From positions 186,001 to 250,000 of the forward strand of contig NZ_SHKR01000017.1 of assembly GCF_004217145.1 (NCBI RefSeq): 64,000 nt of DNA, written 5' to 3'. Of the stretch, positions 35,801 to 46,818 are shown piece after piece (the first letter of the stretch is position 1; each line of letters opens with the position of its first letter). This DNA comes from Kribbella rubisoli. GTDB taxonomy: Bacteria > Actinomycetota > Actinomycetes > Propionibacteriales > Kribbellaceae. The position numbers and the translations under genes are program-made. The notes below the pieces were generated by a model. That model saw only the letters and a program-made list of their open reading frames with translations, was not told where the DNA came from and did no database searches.

Positions 35801-37176
35801 ATTGGCGAGGCGCGGGATACCTCGGGCCCCGACTACGACGACGTCCTGCTGTTGAACGCGGCGACCGGCGCAACTGTGCGCCGCCTGGAAGGGCAGGGGG
35901 CAAACCCCCTCAACGCCCGCTTCTCCCATGACGGCAAGTCGTTGGCCTGGGTCGGAGCCGACTATCGCGTCACGGTCTGGGACACCGCCACCGGAGCGCC
36001 GTTGGAGGACATACCGATCTCCGAGCGCGACACGTTGACTGCCGCGTTCGGCCCGCGCGATGACAAGCTGTACACCTCCGCCGGCGACAGCGCGCTGCGC
36101 AGCTGGGATCTGACCGGCAGCAACCGGCTCCTGAGCGAGCAAACGGCTCCGCCTGGGTTCGCCTATGGCTGCCGCTTCATCGCGCCTGGCGGGCGAAGGT
36201 ACTTCCGTCTGCTCAATTTCGACGCCGCCTACCTTGACCCGGGAGTACCGGCCGGGGTCTTCGTCGACACCGCCACCGGAAAGCTCGTCCGGTTCGACGC
36301 GAGCGATCTCGGTGATACGACGAACAGTTGCGGCACCTGGAATCCGGGCGGAGATCGGTTCGCTATCGGCAACGTGGCTGGAACGGTCTTCGTGGAGGAC
36401 GCCCGAACCGGTCGCCAGCTGGCCAAGCGCAAGGTCACGGCCGCCAAGATCCAGGACCTCGACTACAGCGGACGCGATGGCAGCCGCTTGGTCGTCGGTG
36501 ACGCGTCCGGCCTCGCCACGCTCCTCGACGCTGGGACGCTCCGCCCGGTGAGCAAGCCTGTTCAGGTGGGTGGACCGATCGCGTGGCTGTCGGCGAGCCC
36601 TGACAACCGGTCCGCATTCCTGGTGATCGGAGGGCGCAGCATCTCGGACCGCCTCGACGTCCCTTCCGATCGATGGGCGTTGGTGGACCTGGTCGCGGGC
36701 CGGGTGGTCCGACGCGGAACCTTCCCGATGCGTGTCCCCAGCATCGTGGCCTTCGCCCCGGACGGAACCCGGGTGGCCGTCGGCAGCGAGAAGGGAGAGG
36801 TGCTGATCGTGGATCCCGCCACCGGCGAGAACATCGCCACACCGCGGATCGTCCACCAGGGCTGGGTCAACGGGATTGCCTTCTCTCCGGACAGTTCGCT
36901 GCTGGTCTCGTCGGGATGGGACGGCGGCATCGGCCTTTTCGACGGCAAGACGGCGGCATTGCTCGGCACGATCATGACGCCGAACCAGCAACTCGTCACG
37001 GCCGACTTCCTGCCGGACGGCCGTACCGTCGCGATCGCGGCGTACGACGACGGCGTCTATCACTGGGACACCCGGCTGGCGCACACGATCGAGATGGCGT
37101 GCCGGATGGCCGGCCGGGATCTGACTGCTGCCGAGTGGAAAGAGAACTTCGGGGAGCGGCCGTACCGGAAGACGTG

Positions 37177-37180
<4 letters not shown>
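32900..37180 (+). CDS. BTAD-STAND ATPase-WD40 signalling regulator with a membrane segment
   Basis: About 1,426 residues. Order of parts: OmpR-like winged helix (1-90, IAVLGPLTIEG), BTAD helical repeats (95-240), nSTAND-type ATPase with Walker A GPSGCGKSSL near 300 and Walker B LPTLVVDQCEEVF near 350, a charged helix, one strong membrane helix (about 665-685, TALGTAAFLLVGALIAGFLA), then WD40-like beta-propeller repeats to the C-terminus (for example FSHDGKSLAWVGADYRVTVW and FSPDSSLLVSSGWDGGIGLF). The predicted topology puts DNA binding and ATPase inside and the propeller outside. GTG 32900 is preferred because the BTAD core follows at once; an in-frame GTG at 32885 is possible. Its stop overlaps the glgX stop. 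Confidence 0.88.
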
Positions 37181-39291
<2,111 letters not shown>

Positions 39292-39421
39292 ATTCTGCAC
39301 AGTTCGGGGTGAGTTCTCGATAGTGAGGTACTTATGTTCGTGAGACGGTGGTTGCGAACGCCTGTGCGCAGTGATACGCAAGGACCGTTACTAATTTACC
39401 CACAGGGTTGTAGGGGATCTC

Positions 39422-40444
39422 ATGTCGGAAGAGCTTGCCGGTCTGACCGTCGGTCTGATCGGCGCGGGCAACATCAGCCACGTGCACGTGGCCGCGTGGA
39501 AGGCCCTCGGGGCCCGGGTCCTGGTCCACTCGCTGGAGGGCGCCGAGGAGCTGTCGGAGCAGTACGGGCTGGAGGTCGTGGCATCGCTGGAAGGCTGCCT
39601 GGCCGAGGCCGAGTTCGTCGACATCGTCACACCGTCGGCGACGCACAAGGAGATCACGCTGGCCGCGATCAAGGCGGGCAAGAACGTGATCTGCGAGAAG
39701 CCGCTGACGCTCACGGCGGCCGACGCGCACGAGGTGATCGACGCGGCGAACGCGGCCGGTGTCCGGTTGTACCCGGCCCACGTGGTGCGGTACTTCCCGG
39801 AGTACAAGGCGGCGTACGACGCGATCCGGGCCGGGCGGATCGGTGAGGTCGCGGTGGCGCGGTTCTACCGGCAGGCGTCCTCGCCGGCCGGCGCCGGCTG
39901 GTACCGGGAAGTGGCCCGCTCCGGCGGCGTGATCATGGACCTGATGGTGCACGACCTGGACCAGGCACGCTGGCTGTGCGGCGAAGTCACCACCGTGTAC
40001 GCGGCCCAGAACCCGCCGACCGTCGACGGCATCAGCCCGGTCAACGTGGCGGCGCATGTGACGCTGACGCACGAGTCCGGCGCGATCAGCCACTGCCGGG
40101 CGACCTGGGGAGCGACGGGCACGACGTTCCAGACCGGCTTCCAGGTGGCGGGGTCGACCGGCGTACTGCGGTTCACCTCGGAGGCCGACACCGGCTACAA
40201 GGAGGAGCTGCAGAATGGCGGTGCCGGCGGCGACCTGCTGATTCCGGCGTCGTCGCTGGGGGAGAGCCCCTACCTGACGCAGCTGCGTGAGCTGGCCGCA
40301 GGACTGCGCGGCGGACCGGAGCCGCGGGTGCTCGCATCCGACGGCGCGACCGCCGTCTACCTGGCCGAGGCGGCGCGTGCGTCGATGGAGTCCGGCCAGC
40401 CGATCGACATGAAGACCTTCGTCTCGAGTGGAGCAGTGGCATGA
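39422..40444 (+). CDS. Gfo/Idh/MocA-family NAD(P)-dependent dehydrogenase, first
   Basis: 340-residue cytoplasmic sugar or cyclitol dehydrogenase. The Rossmann start is GLTVGLIGAGNISHVHVAAW, the catalytic Lys motif is ICEKPLTL (EKP), and VIMDLMVHDLDQARWL holds the D..HD.D active-site pattern. A strong AGGGG site precedes the ATG. It overlaps the next gene by four bases (ATGA), so the two are co-translated and may form a hetero-pair or act in succession. The substrate is not evident; the nearby aldolase fragment suggests sugar-acid breakdown. Confidence 0.92.
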   Translation: MSEELAGLTVGLIGAGNISHVHVAAWKALGARVLVHSLEGAEELSEQYGLEVVASLEGCLAEAEFVDIVTPSATHKEITLAAIKAGKNVICEKPLTLTAADAHEVIDAANAAGVRLYPAHVVRYFPEYKAAYDAIRAGRIGEVAVARFYRQASSPAGAGWYREVARSGGVIMDLMVHDLDQARWLCGEVTTVYAAQNPPTVDGISPVNVAAHVTLTHESGAISHCRATWGATGTTFQTGFQVAGSTGVLRFTSEADTGYKEELQNGGAGGDLLIPASSLGESPYLTQLRELAAGLRGGPEPRVLASDGATAVYLAEAARASMESGQPIDMKTFVSSGAVA

Positions 40445-41484
40445 CCCTGAAGGTTGCTCTGGCTTCGTTTGCTCACGTCCACGCCGGGTCGTACGCGCAT
40501 CTGCTCGCCGCGATGCCGGACATCGAGGTGCTGGCCGCGGACCCCGACGGTGCGTCCGCACCGGATCCGGGACCTCGCGGTGCAGCTCTTGCTGAGGCGT
40601 TCGGTGTCCCGTACGTCGACACGTACGACGAGCTGTTCGCGTGGGGACCTGACGCTGTCATCGTGACGTCCGAGAACGCCGGCCACCGCGCACTGGTCGA
40701 GCGTGCTGCGTCTGTCGGTGCACACGTCCTGTGCGAGAAGCCGCTGGCCACAGAGGTGGCTGACGGCGAGGCGATGCTCGCAGCGTGCGAGGCGGCCGGC
40801 GTGATCCTGATGATCGCGTACCCGGTCCGCTTCGCTCCGTCGTACCTGCAGCTGCGGGCGAACGTCGAGGCCGGCCGGCTCGGCGACGTGTTCGCAGTAC
40901 TGGGGACGAACAACGGGAAGATCCCGTACGCCGCGCGGCAGTGGTTCGTCGACGCCAAGCAGGCCGGTGGAGGCGCGATGGTCGACCACACCGTGCACTG
41001 CGCGGACCTGATCGACGGTCTGACCGGCGGTGCGTCCGCCACCCGCGTGTACGCCGCGTCGAATCGCATCCTGCACCAGGACAAGGGGGTGGAGGTGGAG
41101 ACCGGCGGGCTGGTGACGATCAACTACGACAACGGGCTGATGGCAACCATCGACTTCTCCTGGAGTGTCCCGGACAACGGTCCGACCTGGGGCGGTGTCT
41201 CGCTGCAGGTCACCGGCACCAACGGGTCGGTCGAGATCGAGCCGTTCCTCCCGCACGTGGGCGGCACGGACGCCAACGGCCAGGTGTTCCTGGGAATCGG
41301 CGGCAACCTGGACGAGGCCATGGTCGACACCTTCCTGGACGCGGTCCGCACGGCCGGCCCGGCAGTCGCCGGTCAGCCGCCGGCCGTCGTACCTCAGCCG
41401 GACGGCGCGGTCGGTCTCCGGACCCTCCGCATCGTCGACGCCGCCCGCCGCTCCGCGGCATCGGGTCAAGCCGTCGACGTGTGA
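40441..41484 (+). CDS. Gfo/Idh/MocA-family dehydrogenase, second
   Basis: 347 residues. It starts TLKVALASFAHVHAGSYAHL, an altered Rossmann loop without the usual GxGxxG but seen in this family, then LCEKPLAT (catalytic EKP) and GGGAMVDHTVHCADLIDGL (active-site D..H..D). The family oxidises or reduces sugars, inositols and related polyols with NAD(P). It is translationally coupled to the first dehydrogenase and followed by a perfect hairpin, so the pair is a complete transcription unit. Confidence 0.9.
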   Translation: MTLKVALASFAHVHAGSYAHLLAAMPDIEVLAADPDGASAPDPGPRGAALAEAFGVPYVDTYDELFAWGPDAVIVTSENAGHRALVERAASVGAHVLCEKPLATEVADGEAMLAACEAAGVILMIAYPVRFAPSYLQLRANVEAGRLGDVFAVLGTNNGKIPYAARQWFVDAKQAGGGAMVDHTVHCADLIDGLTGGASATRVYAASNRILHQDKGVEVETGGLVTINYDNGLMATIDFSWSVPDNGPTWGGVSLQVTGTNGSVEIEPFLPHVGGTDANGQVFLGIGGNLDEAMVDTFLDAVRTAGPAVAGQPPAVVPQPDGAVGLRTLRIVDAARRSAASGQAVDV

Positions 41485-41490
41485 TACCTG

Positions 41491-41520
41491 CCGGTCGCCC
41501 TGGTTCGCCAGGGCGACCGG
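41491..41520 (+). terminator. 13-bp perfect hairpin with TTCG loop
   Basis: CCGGTCGCCCTGG (41491-41503), loop TTCG, CCAGGGCGACCGG (41508-41520). It begins six bases after the stop of the second dehydrogenase. The tetraloop is one of the most stable known. No T-run follows. Confidence 0.9.
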
Positions 41521-41559
41521 TCCAGTCAGGGGCGGTGTGACGCGGCGCTCAGGTGGTCG

Positions 41560-42069
41560 ATGACGTCACTGAACCACGCCGGCGACAACCTGATGCTGCA
41601 CGCGGCAGTGGAGGTGTGCGAGCCGGGGGACGTGCTGGTCGTCGCCACGTTGAGCCCGTCGACACACGGGATGTTCGGTGAGCTGCTGGCGACGCAGTGC
41701 CGCGCACAGGGGATCGCAGGGGTCGTTCTGGACGCCGGAGTACGAGACCGGCGTGAGCTGTGGGACATGTCGTTCCCCGTGTGGTCTCGGGCCATCAGCG
41801 CGGCGGGGACGGTCAAAGCGACACCCGGCTGGGTCAACGTGCCGGTGACCTGCGGGAGCGCTCTGGTGAACCCGGGCGACCTGGTGGTTGCCGACGACGA
41901 CGGTGTGATGGTGATCCCGGCGGCTGACGTCGCGGACGTTGTCGAGGCCGCGCGGCTGCGGGAGGAGCGGGAAGCCGCCAACCGGGCACGCTTCCAGGCC
42001 GGTGAGCTCAGCCTGGACGTCAGCAACCTGCGGCCGCTCCTGGAACGCTTGGGCGTCACCTACTCCTGA
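41560..42069 (+). pseudogene. RraA-type aldolase (HMG/CHA aldolase-like), N-terminally truncated
   Basis: 169 residues starting at MTSLNHAGDNLMLHAAVEVC. Full-length relatives (4-carboxy-4-hydroxy-2-oxoadipate aldolase, RraA and related proteins) are about 200-230 residues and have some 50 residues before this point. The metal and pyruvate-binding region GELLATQCRAQG then VVLDAGVRDRRELW is intact, and the C-terminus GSALVNPGDLVVADDDGVMV is complete. Directly upstream is the terminator hairpin, with no in-frame start or homologous sequence, so the 5' end was probably lost by deletion. It could still make a shortened protein. Confidence 0.7.
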
Positions 42070-42157
42070 CGCCCGGGGTACCTCCTGCTTGCTTCGGTCC
42101 GGTACGGTTCCCGGGGATGTGACCCATGGGTAGTAGCGGAGCGAAGGAGCTTGGAGT

Positions 42158-42937
42158 ATGGGCGAGTTCGTCAACCTGACCGTGAGTGATGGGGTTGGCA
42201 CGATCCGGCTGGATCGGCCGAAGATGAACGCACTGAACGTCCAGGTCCAGGAGGAGATCCGGGCCGCCGCCATCGCGGCCGCCGAGGACGACGCCGTACG
42301 CGCGGTCGTCATCTACGGCGGCGAGCGGGTGTTCGCGGCCGGCGCGGACATCAAGGAGATGGCCGACATGTCGTACGCCGACATGGCCAAGCGCTCCGGT
42401 CCGTTGCAATCGTCGCTGTCCGCTGTCGCCGCGATCCCGAAGCCGACCGTTGCCGCGATCACCGGTTATGCGCTGGGCGGCGGCTGCGAGCTCGCGCTCT
42501 GCGCCGACTACCGCATCGCCGCGGACGACGCCAAGCTCGGACAGCCGGAGATCCTGCTCGGCATCATCCCGGGCGCCGGCGGTACGCAGCGCCTGTCCCG
42601 CCTGGTCGGCCCGTCCAAGGCCAAGGACCTGATCTTCTCCGGTCGCTTCGTCGACGCCGCCGAGTCGCTCGCGATCGGGCTGGTCGACAAGGTCGTGCCG
42701 GCCGCGTCCGTGTACGAGGAAGCAGTTGCCTGGGCCTCGCAGTTCTCGCGCGGCGCGGCGATGGCACTGCGCGCGGCCAAGGAGTCGATCGACTCCGGGC
42801 TGGGCGTCGATCTGACCACCGGGCTGGAGATCGAGCGGCAGCAGTTCGCCGCGCTGTTCGCCACCGAGGACCGCTCGATCGGCATGACGTCGTTCGTCGA
42901 GAACGGTCCCGGCAAAGCTGAATTCAAGGGAAAGTGA
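42158..42937 (+). CDS. enoyl-CoA hydratase (crotonase family)
   Basis: 259 residues. Oxyanion-hole segments FAAGADIKEM and ITGYALGGGCELALCADYRI are clear; the two catalytic Glu residues lie in GGGCEL and LGQPEILLGIIPGAGGTQRL, so it should be a true hydratase adding water to trans-2-enoyl-CoA. Length is normal. A good GAAGGAG site precedes the ATG. It opens a set of genes on this strand and its stop shares one base with the methyltransferase start (TGATG). From memory the mycobacterial counterpart in the same order is echA17. Confidence 0.93.
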   Translation: MGEFVNLTVSDGVGTIRLDRPKMNALNVQVQEEIRAAAIAAAEDDAVRAVVIYGGERVFAAGADIKEMADMSYADMAKRSGPLQSSLSAVAAIPKPTVAAITGYALGGGCELALCADYRIAADDAKLGQPEILLGIIPGAGGTQRLSRLVGPSKAKDLIFSGRFVDAAESLAIGLVDKVVPAASVYEEAVAWASQFSRGAAMALRAAKESIDSGLGVDLTTGLEIERQQFAALFATEDRSIGMTSFVENGPGKAEFKGK

Positions 42938-43890
42938 TGTCTGCTACTTCGAAGCCCGCCGCGTCCGCCGAGGACATCGAGGCGGCCTGGAACGACAACA
43001 AGCTCGCCCAGGTGCTGTACCACGACTGGGAAGCGTCGACGTACGACGAGAAGTGGTCGATCTCGTACGACGAACGCTGCGTCGACTATGCCCGGGACCG
43101 CTTCGCCGCGGTCGCGGGTTCGCGCGGCTGGCCGTACGGGAAGTCGCTCGAGATCGGCGCCGGCACGGGCTTCTTCACGTTGAACCTGAAGCTGGCCGGC
43201 GTACTGGACGAGGCGCATGTCACCGACCTGTCGCCGGGCATGGTCGAGGCCGCGAAGAAGAACGCGAAGACGCTCGGGTTCGCGATCGAGGGCCGGGTCG
43301 CGGACGCGGAGAAGCTCCCGTACGACGACGACACGTTCGACCTCGTCATCGGGCACGCGGTCATCCACCACATCCCCGATGTGGAGCTGGCGTTCCGTGA
43401 GATGCTGCGCGTGCTCAAGCCGGGCGGCCGGTTCGTGATCTGCGGCGAGCCCACGCGGTACGGCGATTTCGTTGCCCGCCGGCTGTCCCGCTTCACGTGG
43501 TGGGCGACGACGAACGTGACCAAGCTCCCCGCGCTGGCGCACTGGCGGCGGCCGCAGTCCGAGCTGGACGAGTCCTCACGGGCCGCCGCGCTGGAGGCCG
43601 TTGTCGATCTGCACACGTTCGATCCGGACACGCTGGCGCGGATGGCGACGCGGGCGGGTGCTTCGCAGGTTCGCACCGTCACCGAGGAGCTGCTGGCCGC
43701 GTGGGTCGGGTGGCCGATCCGGACGTTCGAGGCCGCCGTACCGGAGCAGAAGCTCGGTTTCGGCTGGCGGATGTTCGCGTACAAGTCCTGGCTGCAGCTG
43801 TCGAAGGTGGACAAGGTGCTGTCGACGGTCGTGCCGGACGAGCTCTACTACAACGTCTCGATCACTGGTGTGGCGCCTTCCGCCCAGTAG
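42937..43890 (+). CDS. class I SAM-dependent methyltransferase
   Basis: 317 residues. The SAM-binding motif I is LEIGAGTGFFTLNL, motif II VTDLSPGMVEAAKKNA and the post-motif region FDLVIGHAVIHHIPDVELAF. The leader QVLYHDWEASTYDEKWSISYDERCVDYARDRF has a pattern (YHDWEA.TYD.KWSISYD) that I associate with the actinobacterial methyltransferase encoded beside echA17 in mycobacteria. The C-terminal 120 residues are a separate helical cap. The methyl acceptor is not established; a polymethylated sugar or lipid is suggested only by neighbourhood. AAGGGAAA precedes the ATG. Confidence 0.88.
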   Translation: MSATSKPAASAEDIEAAWNDNKLAQVLYHDWEASTYDEKWSISYDERCVDYARDRFAAVAGSRGWPYGKSLEIGAGTGFFTLNLKLAGVLDEAHVTDLSPGMVEAAKKNAKTLGFAIEGRVADAEKLPYDDDTFDLVIGHAVIHHIPDVELAFREMLRVLKPGGRFVICGEPTRYGDFVARRLSRFTWWATTNVTKLPALAHWRRPQSELDESSRAAALEAVVDLHTFDPDTLARMATRAGASQVRTVTEELLAAWVGWPIRTFEAAVPEQKLGFGWRMFAYKSWLQLSKVDKVLSTVVPDELYYNVSITGVAPSAQ

Positions 43891-43908
43891 GAGCAGTAGG
43901 GTGTGTTG

Positions 43909-44832
43909 ATGCGGTTGCTGTCCGTGGCGAATCTGCGCTGGGTGGTGCGCCACCGGGCGTGGACGCCGTACTACCTGAAGCGCTACTGGCGGTTCGCCTG
44001 GTTCAAGCTGCGCCACCCGCAGGTGATCACCGAGGGTTTCGTTTTCCTGGGCAAGCATCTGGAGATCGTGGCGCGGCGCGGTCACGGCCGGATCATCCTC
44101 GGCAAGTGGGTGCATCTCGGTGACGAGACCCGGTTGCGGGCGCACGAGGGGACGCTGCGGATCGGCGACAAGGTCGTGTTCGCGCGCGACGTCACCGTCA
44201 ACTGCTACCTGGACATCGAGATCGGTGCGTCGACGCTGATCGCGGACTGGACCTATATCTGCGACTTCGACCACAAGACCGAGGACCTCGACCTGCCGAT
44301 CAAGGACCAGGGCCTGGTGAAGTCCCCGGTCCGGATCGGCCCCGATTGCTGGCTGGCCACGAAGGTCACGGTCACCCGCGGTGCCGATATCGGCCGCGGG
44401 GTGGTCATCGGCGCGAATAGCGTTGCCCGGGGCAACATCCCGGCGTACTCCGTGGCCGCCGGCCTGCCCGCGGTCGTCCTCGCCGACCGCACCGCCCGCT
44501 ACACGGACAACGCCGAACGCCGCAAATACCTGGCGGGGCTGACCGAGGCGAACGACAAGACCACCGCCCGGCTTCACGCCGGCGTCGTGCCTACCGCGGC
44601 CCCGTCGTACGAGCCCGTGAGAACTGCTGAGGAAGCTGTTCCGGCCGGCTCCGAGAAGTCGCCTGCGGTTCCCCGGAGCGTCGATGAGGGGGATGCGGGT
44701 GGTGATGAGGTAGAAGCAGATGGTGAAAAAGAGGACCGTGAGGGGTTCTCAAGTTACTCACCAGTCGGGCACTATGGCCCCCACGTCCGGTCGGACGCCC
44801 ACGACCGGTTGAGCGTCGGAGAGGAGAAGTAG
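43909..44832 (+). CDS. hexapeptide-repeat acyltransferase
   Basis: 307 residues. The region about 45-200 has left-handed beta-helix repeats (IILGKWVHLGDETRL, LRIGDKVVFARDVTV, IEIGASTLIADWTYI, VRIGPDCWLATKVTVTRGAD and IGRGVVIGANSVA), with a catalytic-type His in CDFDHK. These enzymes O-acetylate sugars using acetyl-CoA. The last 100 residues are acidic and low complexity, not part of the fold. It follows the methyltransferase by 18 bases. In mycobacteria a similar transferase (Rv3034c by memory) lies in the MGLP locus. Confidence 0.88.
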   Translation: MRLLSVANLRWVVRHRAWTPYYLKRYWRFAWFKLRHPQVITEGFVFLGKHLEIVARRGHGRIILGKWVHLGDETRLRAHEGTLRIGDKVVFARDVTVNCYLDIEIGASTLIADWTYICDFDHKTEDLDLPIKDQGLVKSPVRIGPDCWLATKVTVTRGADIGRGVVIGANSVARGNIPAYSVAAGLPAVVLADRTARYTDNAERRKYLAGLTEANDKTTARLHAGVVPTAAPSYEPVRTAEEAVPAGSEKSPAVPRSVDEGDAGGDEVEADGEKEDREGFSSYSPVGHYGPHVRSDAHDRLSVGEEK

Positions 44833-44833
44833 C

Positions 44834-45973
44834 GTGGCGGATCCGGCTGCGATCGATCCGGCCGATCCGGCGGCGCGGTCGTTGCTCGACCAGGCTGCGG
44901 CCGACGGCTCGATCACGCAGGCCAGGACACGCGCGGTCGACCCGGTGCCGATCGTCGCAGGACCGGCGTCGGTAAGTAGCGCTACGTTGGAACCAGTGCT
45001 TGAAACAAACGAACCAGACATGGGCGTGAACGAAAGCATGAGCTCGGAAGCACAGGCAGCAGACGGCAGCACAGCGGCGCCGGCCCCGGTAGCGGGTGCC
45101 CGCCGCCGGTTGTCGCCGCGCCCGGTCCCGGTCAGTCGGCGTAGGAGACCGCCGGCTGCAGCGACCGAGGCAGCTGTCGACAAGGCGGACAGCGTGGGCT
45201 CGGTGGCCACGGACGAGGAACGGACCCCGGCTGAGGAGATGGACGACGTGGGTACGCAGGACGAGAAGGGCACGGCCGCCAAGGCGGACGTGACGCCGGA
45301 CAAGGACGCCGCTGCGGCGACTGACGCGGCCGCTTCGAGCAGCGCGGGTACGGCGACCGCGACGAAGACGGCCCGGCCGAAGACCGCGGCGGAGATCGTG
45401 GCGGAGCAGCGTGCGCGGGAGAAGGCGGCGGCCGAGGCGTCGTCGGGTGCGGCCGACTCGGAGGATGCCGCACCCGATCAGCCCGCCGCGACCAAGGATG
45501 CTGCTGCGAAGGAGCCGGCCGCTGGTGTTGCGACCGGCGTGACCGGCGTGGCGGCCGCTGCGGGCGCTGCGGGTAAGCCGGGCGGCCCGACTGGTGCCTC
45601 AGGCAACAAACCGCCGACGGCGCGGGGTGGTGCATCGGGATCGTCGGGTCCCGGCAAGGGCAAGCAGGCGCTGTCGTCGGTCGGATCCGGTGTGCGAAAG
45701 CTGCGCAACCTGATCGCCTCGCTGATCTGGCTGATCGCGGTGCTCGCGGCCGCCGTACTGGCGCTCGGTGCGTTGTTCACCGCGCTGGACCAGACCAACC
45801 AGAGCAACGAGATCGTGCGCTGGATCCTGGAGCGCGGTCACGATCTGGTCGGCCCGTTCAAGGACCTGTTCCGGCTCGAGACCGCGAAGAACACCCTGCT
45901 CGTCAACTGGGGTATCGCGGCGCTGGTCTACCTGATCGCCGGCAAGATCGTCGAGCGGATCATCCGCCCGTAG
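44834..45973 (+). CDS. Ala-rich disordered protein with two C-terminal membrane helices
   Basis: 379 residues from GTG 44834, one base after the previous stop. About 290 residues are low complexity, rich in Ala, Asp, Lys, Pro and Thr; the C-terminus has two membrane helices (LIASLIWLIAVLAAAVLALG and NTLLVNWGIAALVYLIAG) with a conserved-looking loop between them (NEIVRWILERGHDLVGPFKD). I do not recognise a family. Codon choice in 44995-45045 (CTTGAAACAAACGAA) differs sharply from the rest, so the true start may be ATG 45020 or 45038 with a promoter inside this stretch. Its 3' end overlaps the opposing methyltransferase by 14 bases. Confidence 0.65.
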   Translation: MADPAAIDPADPAARSLLDQAAADGSITQARTRAVDPVPIVAGPASVSSATLEPVLETNEPDMGVNESMSSEAQAADGSTAAPAPVAGARRRLSPRPVPVSRRRRPPAAATEAAVDKADSVGSVATDEERTPAEEMDDVGTQDEKGTAAKADVTPDKDAAAATDAAASSSAGTATATKTARPKTAAEIVAEQRAREKAAAEASSGAADSEDAAPDQPAATKDAAAKEPAAGVATGVTGVAAAAGAAGKPGGPTGASGNKPPTARGGASGSSGPGKGKQALSSVGSGVRKLRNLIASLIWLIAVLAAAVLALGALFTALDQTNQSNEIVRWILERGHDLVGPFKDLFRLETAKNTLLVNWGIAALVYLIAGKIVERIIRP

Positions 45974-46688
45974 CGACGAGGATGAGGTCGAGAGATTCGT
46001 CCAGCTGACCGGGGCGAATCTCGAAGTCCTCGTACGTCGTACTCCGCACGAGCGCGGCCAGGTTGCCGTCCCACTGGTCGTGCTCGGCGGCGAGCTGCGC
46101 GTCCACACACGATCCGTACTGCGTCTCCCATGACGTCAGGCGTTCGCCGTGGTGGAGACCGAGCGCGTGCGTGATGTCGAAGTACGGCTCGAGCAGTTCG
46201 ATGAACTCGGCCGCTGTCAGCTCGCGCGTGTGGTACCAGTTCCCGCTCGGGAAGGTCAGGCGGTTCGGCGTACTCAGGACGACGGTCCCGCCCGGCGCGA
46301 GGATGCGTGCGCATTCCGCGATGAACCGCGGCTGCTCCCAGAGGTGCTCGATCGTCTGCATCGAGCTGACGAATCCGAACGCGCTGTCCGCGAACGGCGT
46401 CTGGACGAGATTGCCGCGCACGACATTGGTCTGTGGATAAACCCGGCGGACGTGGCGCAACGTCGTATGTTCATAGTCGAGACCGGTCACGGAGTCCGCG
46501 CCCGCCAGGCGGAGTTGCTCCGCGCCGTAGCCCTCGCCGCAGCCGGCGTCGAGGATCCGGCCGGTCCGCTCGATCGGCAGGTGAGCCGTGATCCAGCGAT
46601 AGGCCGCGTCGTGGCGCGCGAACCAATAGTTCTCGTGCCAGATCCCGGGTGCGGTCCTCTCGCCGGTGAGCGGTAACGTCTCGGTCAC
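45960..46688 (-). CDS. SAM-dependent methyltransferase, MGLP-locus type
   Basis: 242 residues. Starts TETLPLTGERTAPGIWHENY WFARHDAAYRW, then motif I ILDAGCGEGYGAEQL, acidic LDYEHTTLRHV, and SMQTIEHLWEQPRFIAECAR with ILAPGGTVVLSTPN. The GERTAPGI..ENYWF..H opening is shared with the mycobacterial protein Rv3030, a methyltransferase of MGLP synthesis encoded divergently from fixA/fixB (etfBA); the layout here is the same. GTG 46688 is chosen by that similarity; the frame is open to 46769. The methyl acceptor would be a glucan chain if the parallel holds. Confidence 0.85.
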   Translation of the reverse strand: MTETLPLTGERTAPGIWHENYWFARHDAAYRWITAHLPIERTGRILDAGCGEGYGAEQLRLAGADSVTGLDYEHTTLRHVRRVYPQTNVVRGNLVQTPFADSAFGFVSSMQTIEHLWEQPRFIAECARILAPGGTVVLSTPNRLTFPSGNWYHTRELTAAEFIELLEPYFDITHALGLHHGERLTSWETQYGSCVDAQLAAEHDQWDGNLAALVRSTTYEDFEIRPGQLDESLDLILVATGG

Positions 46689-46818
46689 CTGAGCCACACT
46701 ACTGAGTCGGACCGGTGCCCGGGACTGTGATGGGACTCGCATGCGACGTATGTTTCTCGCGGGTAACATCCGTGGCAGGCTTGGGAGAGACCGTTAACCA
46801 GAAGGGGTCCCACACGCT

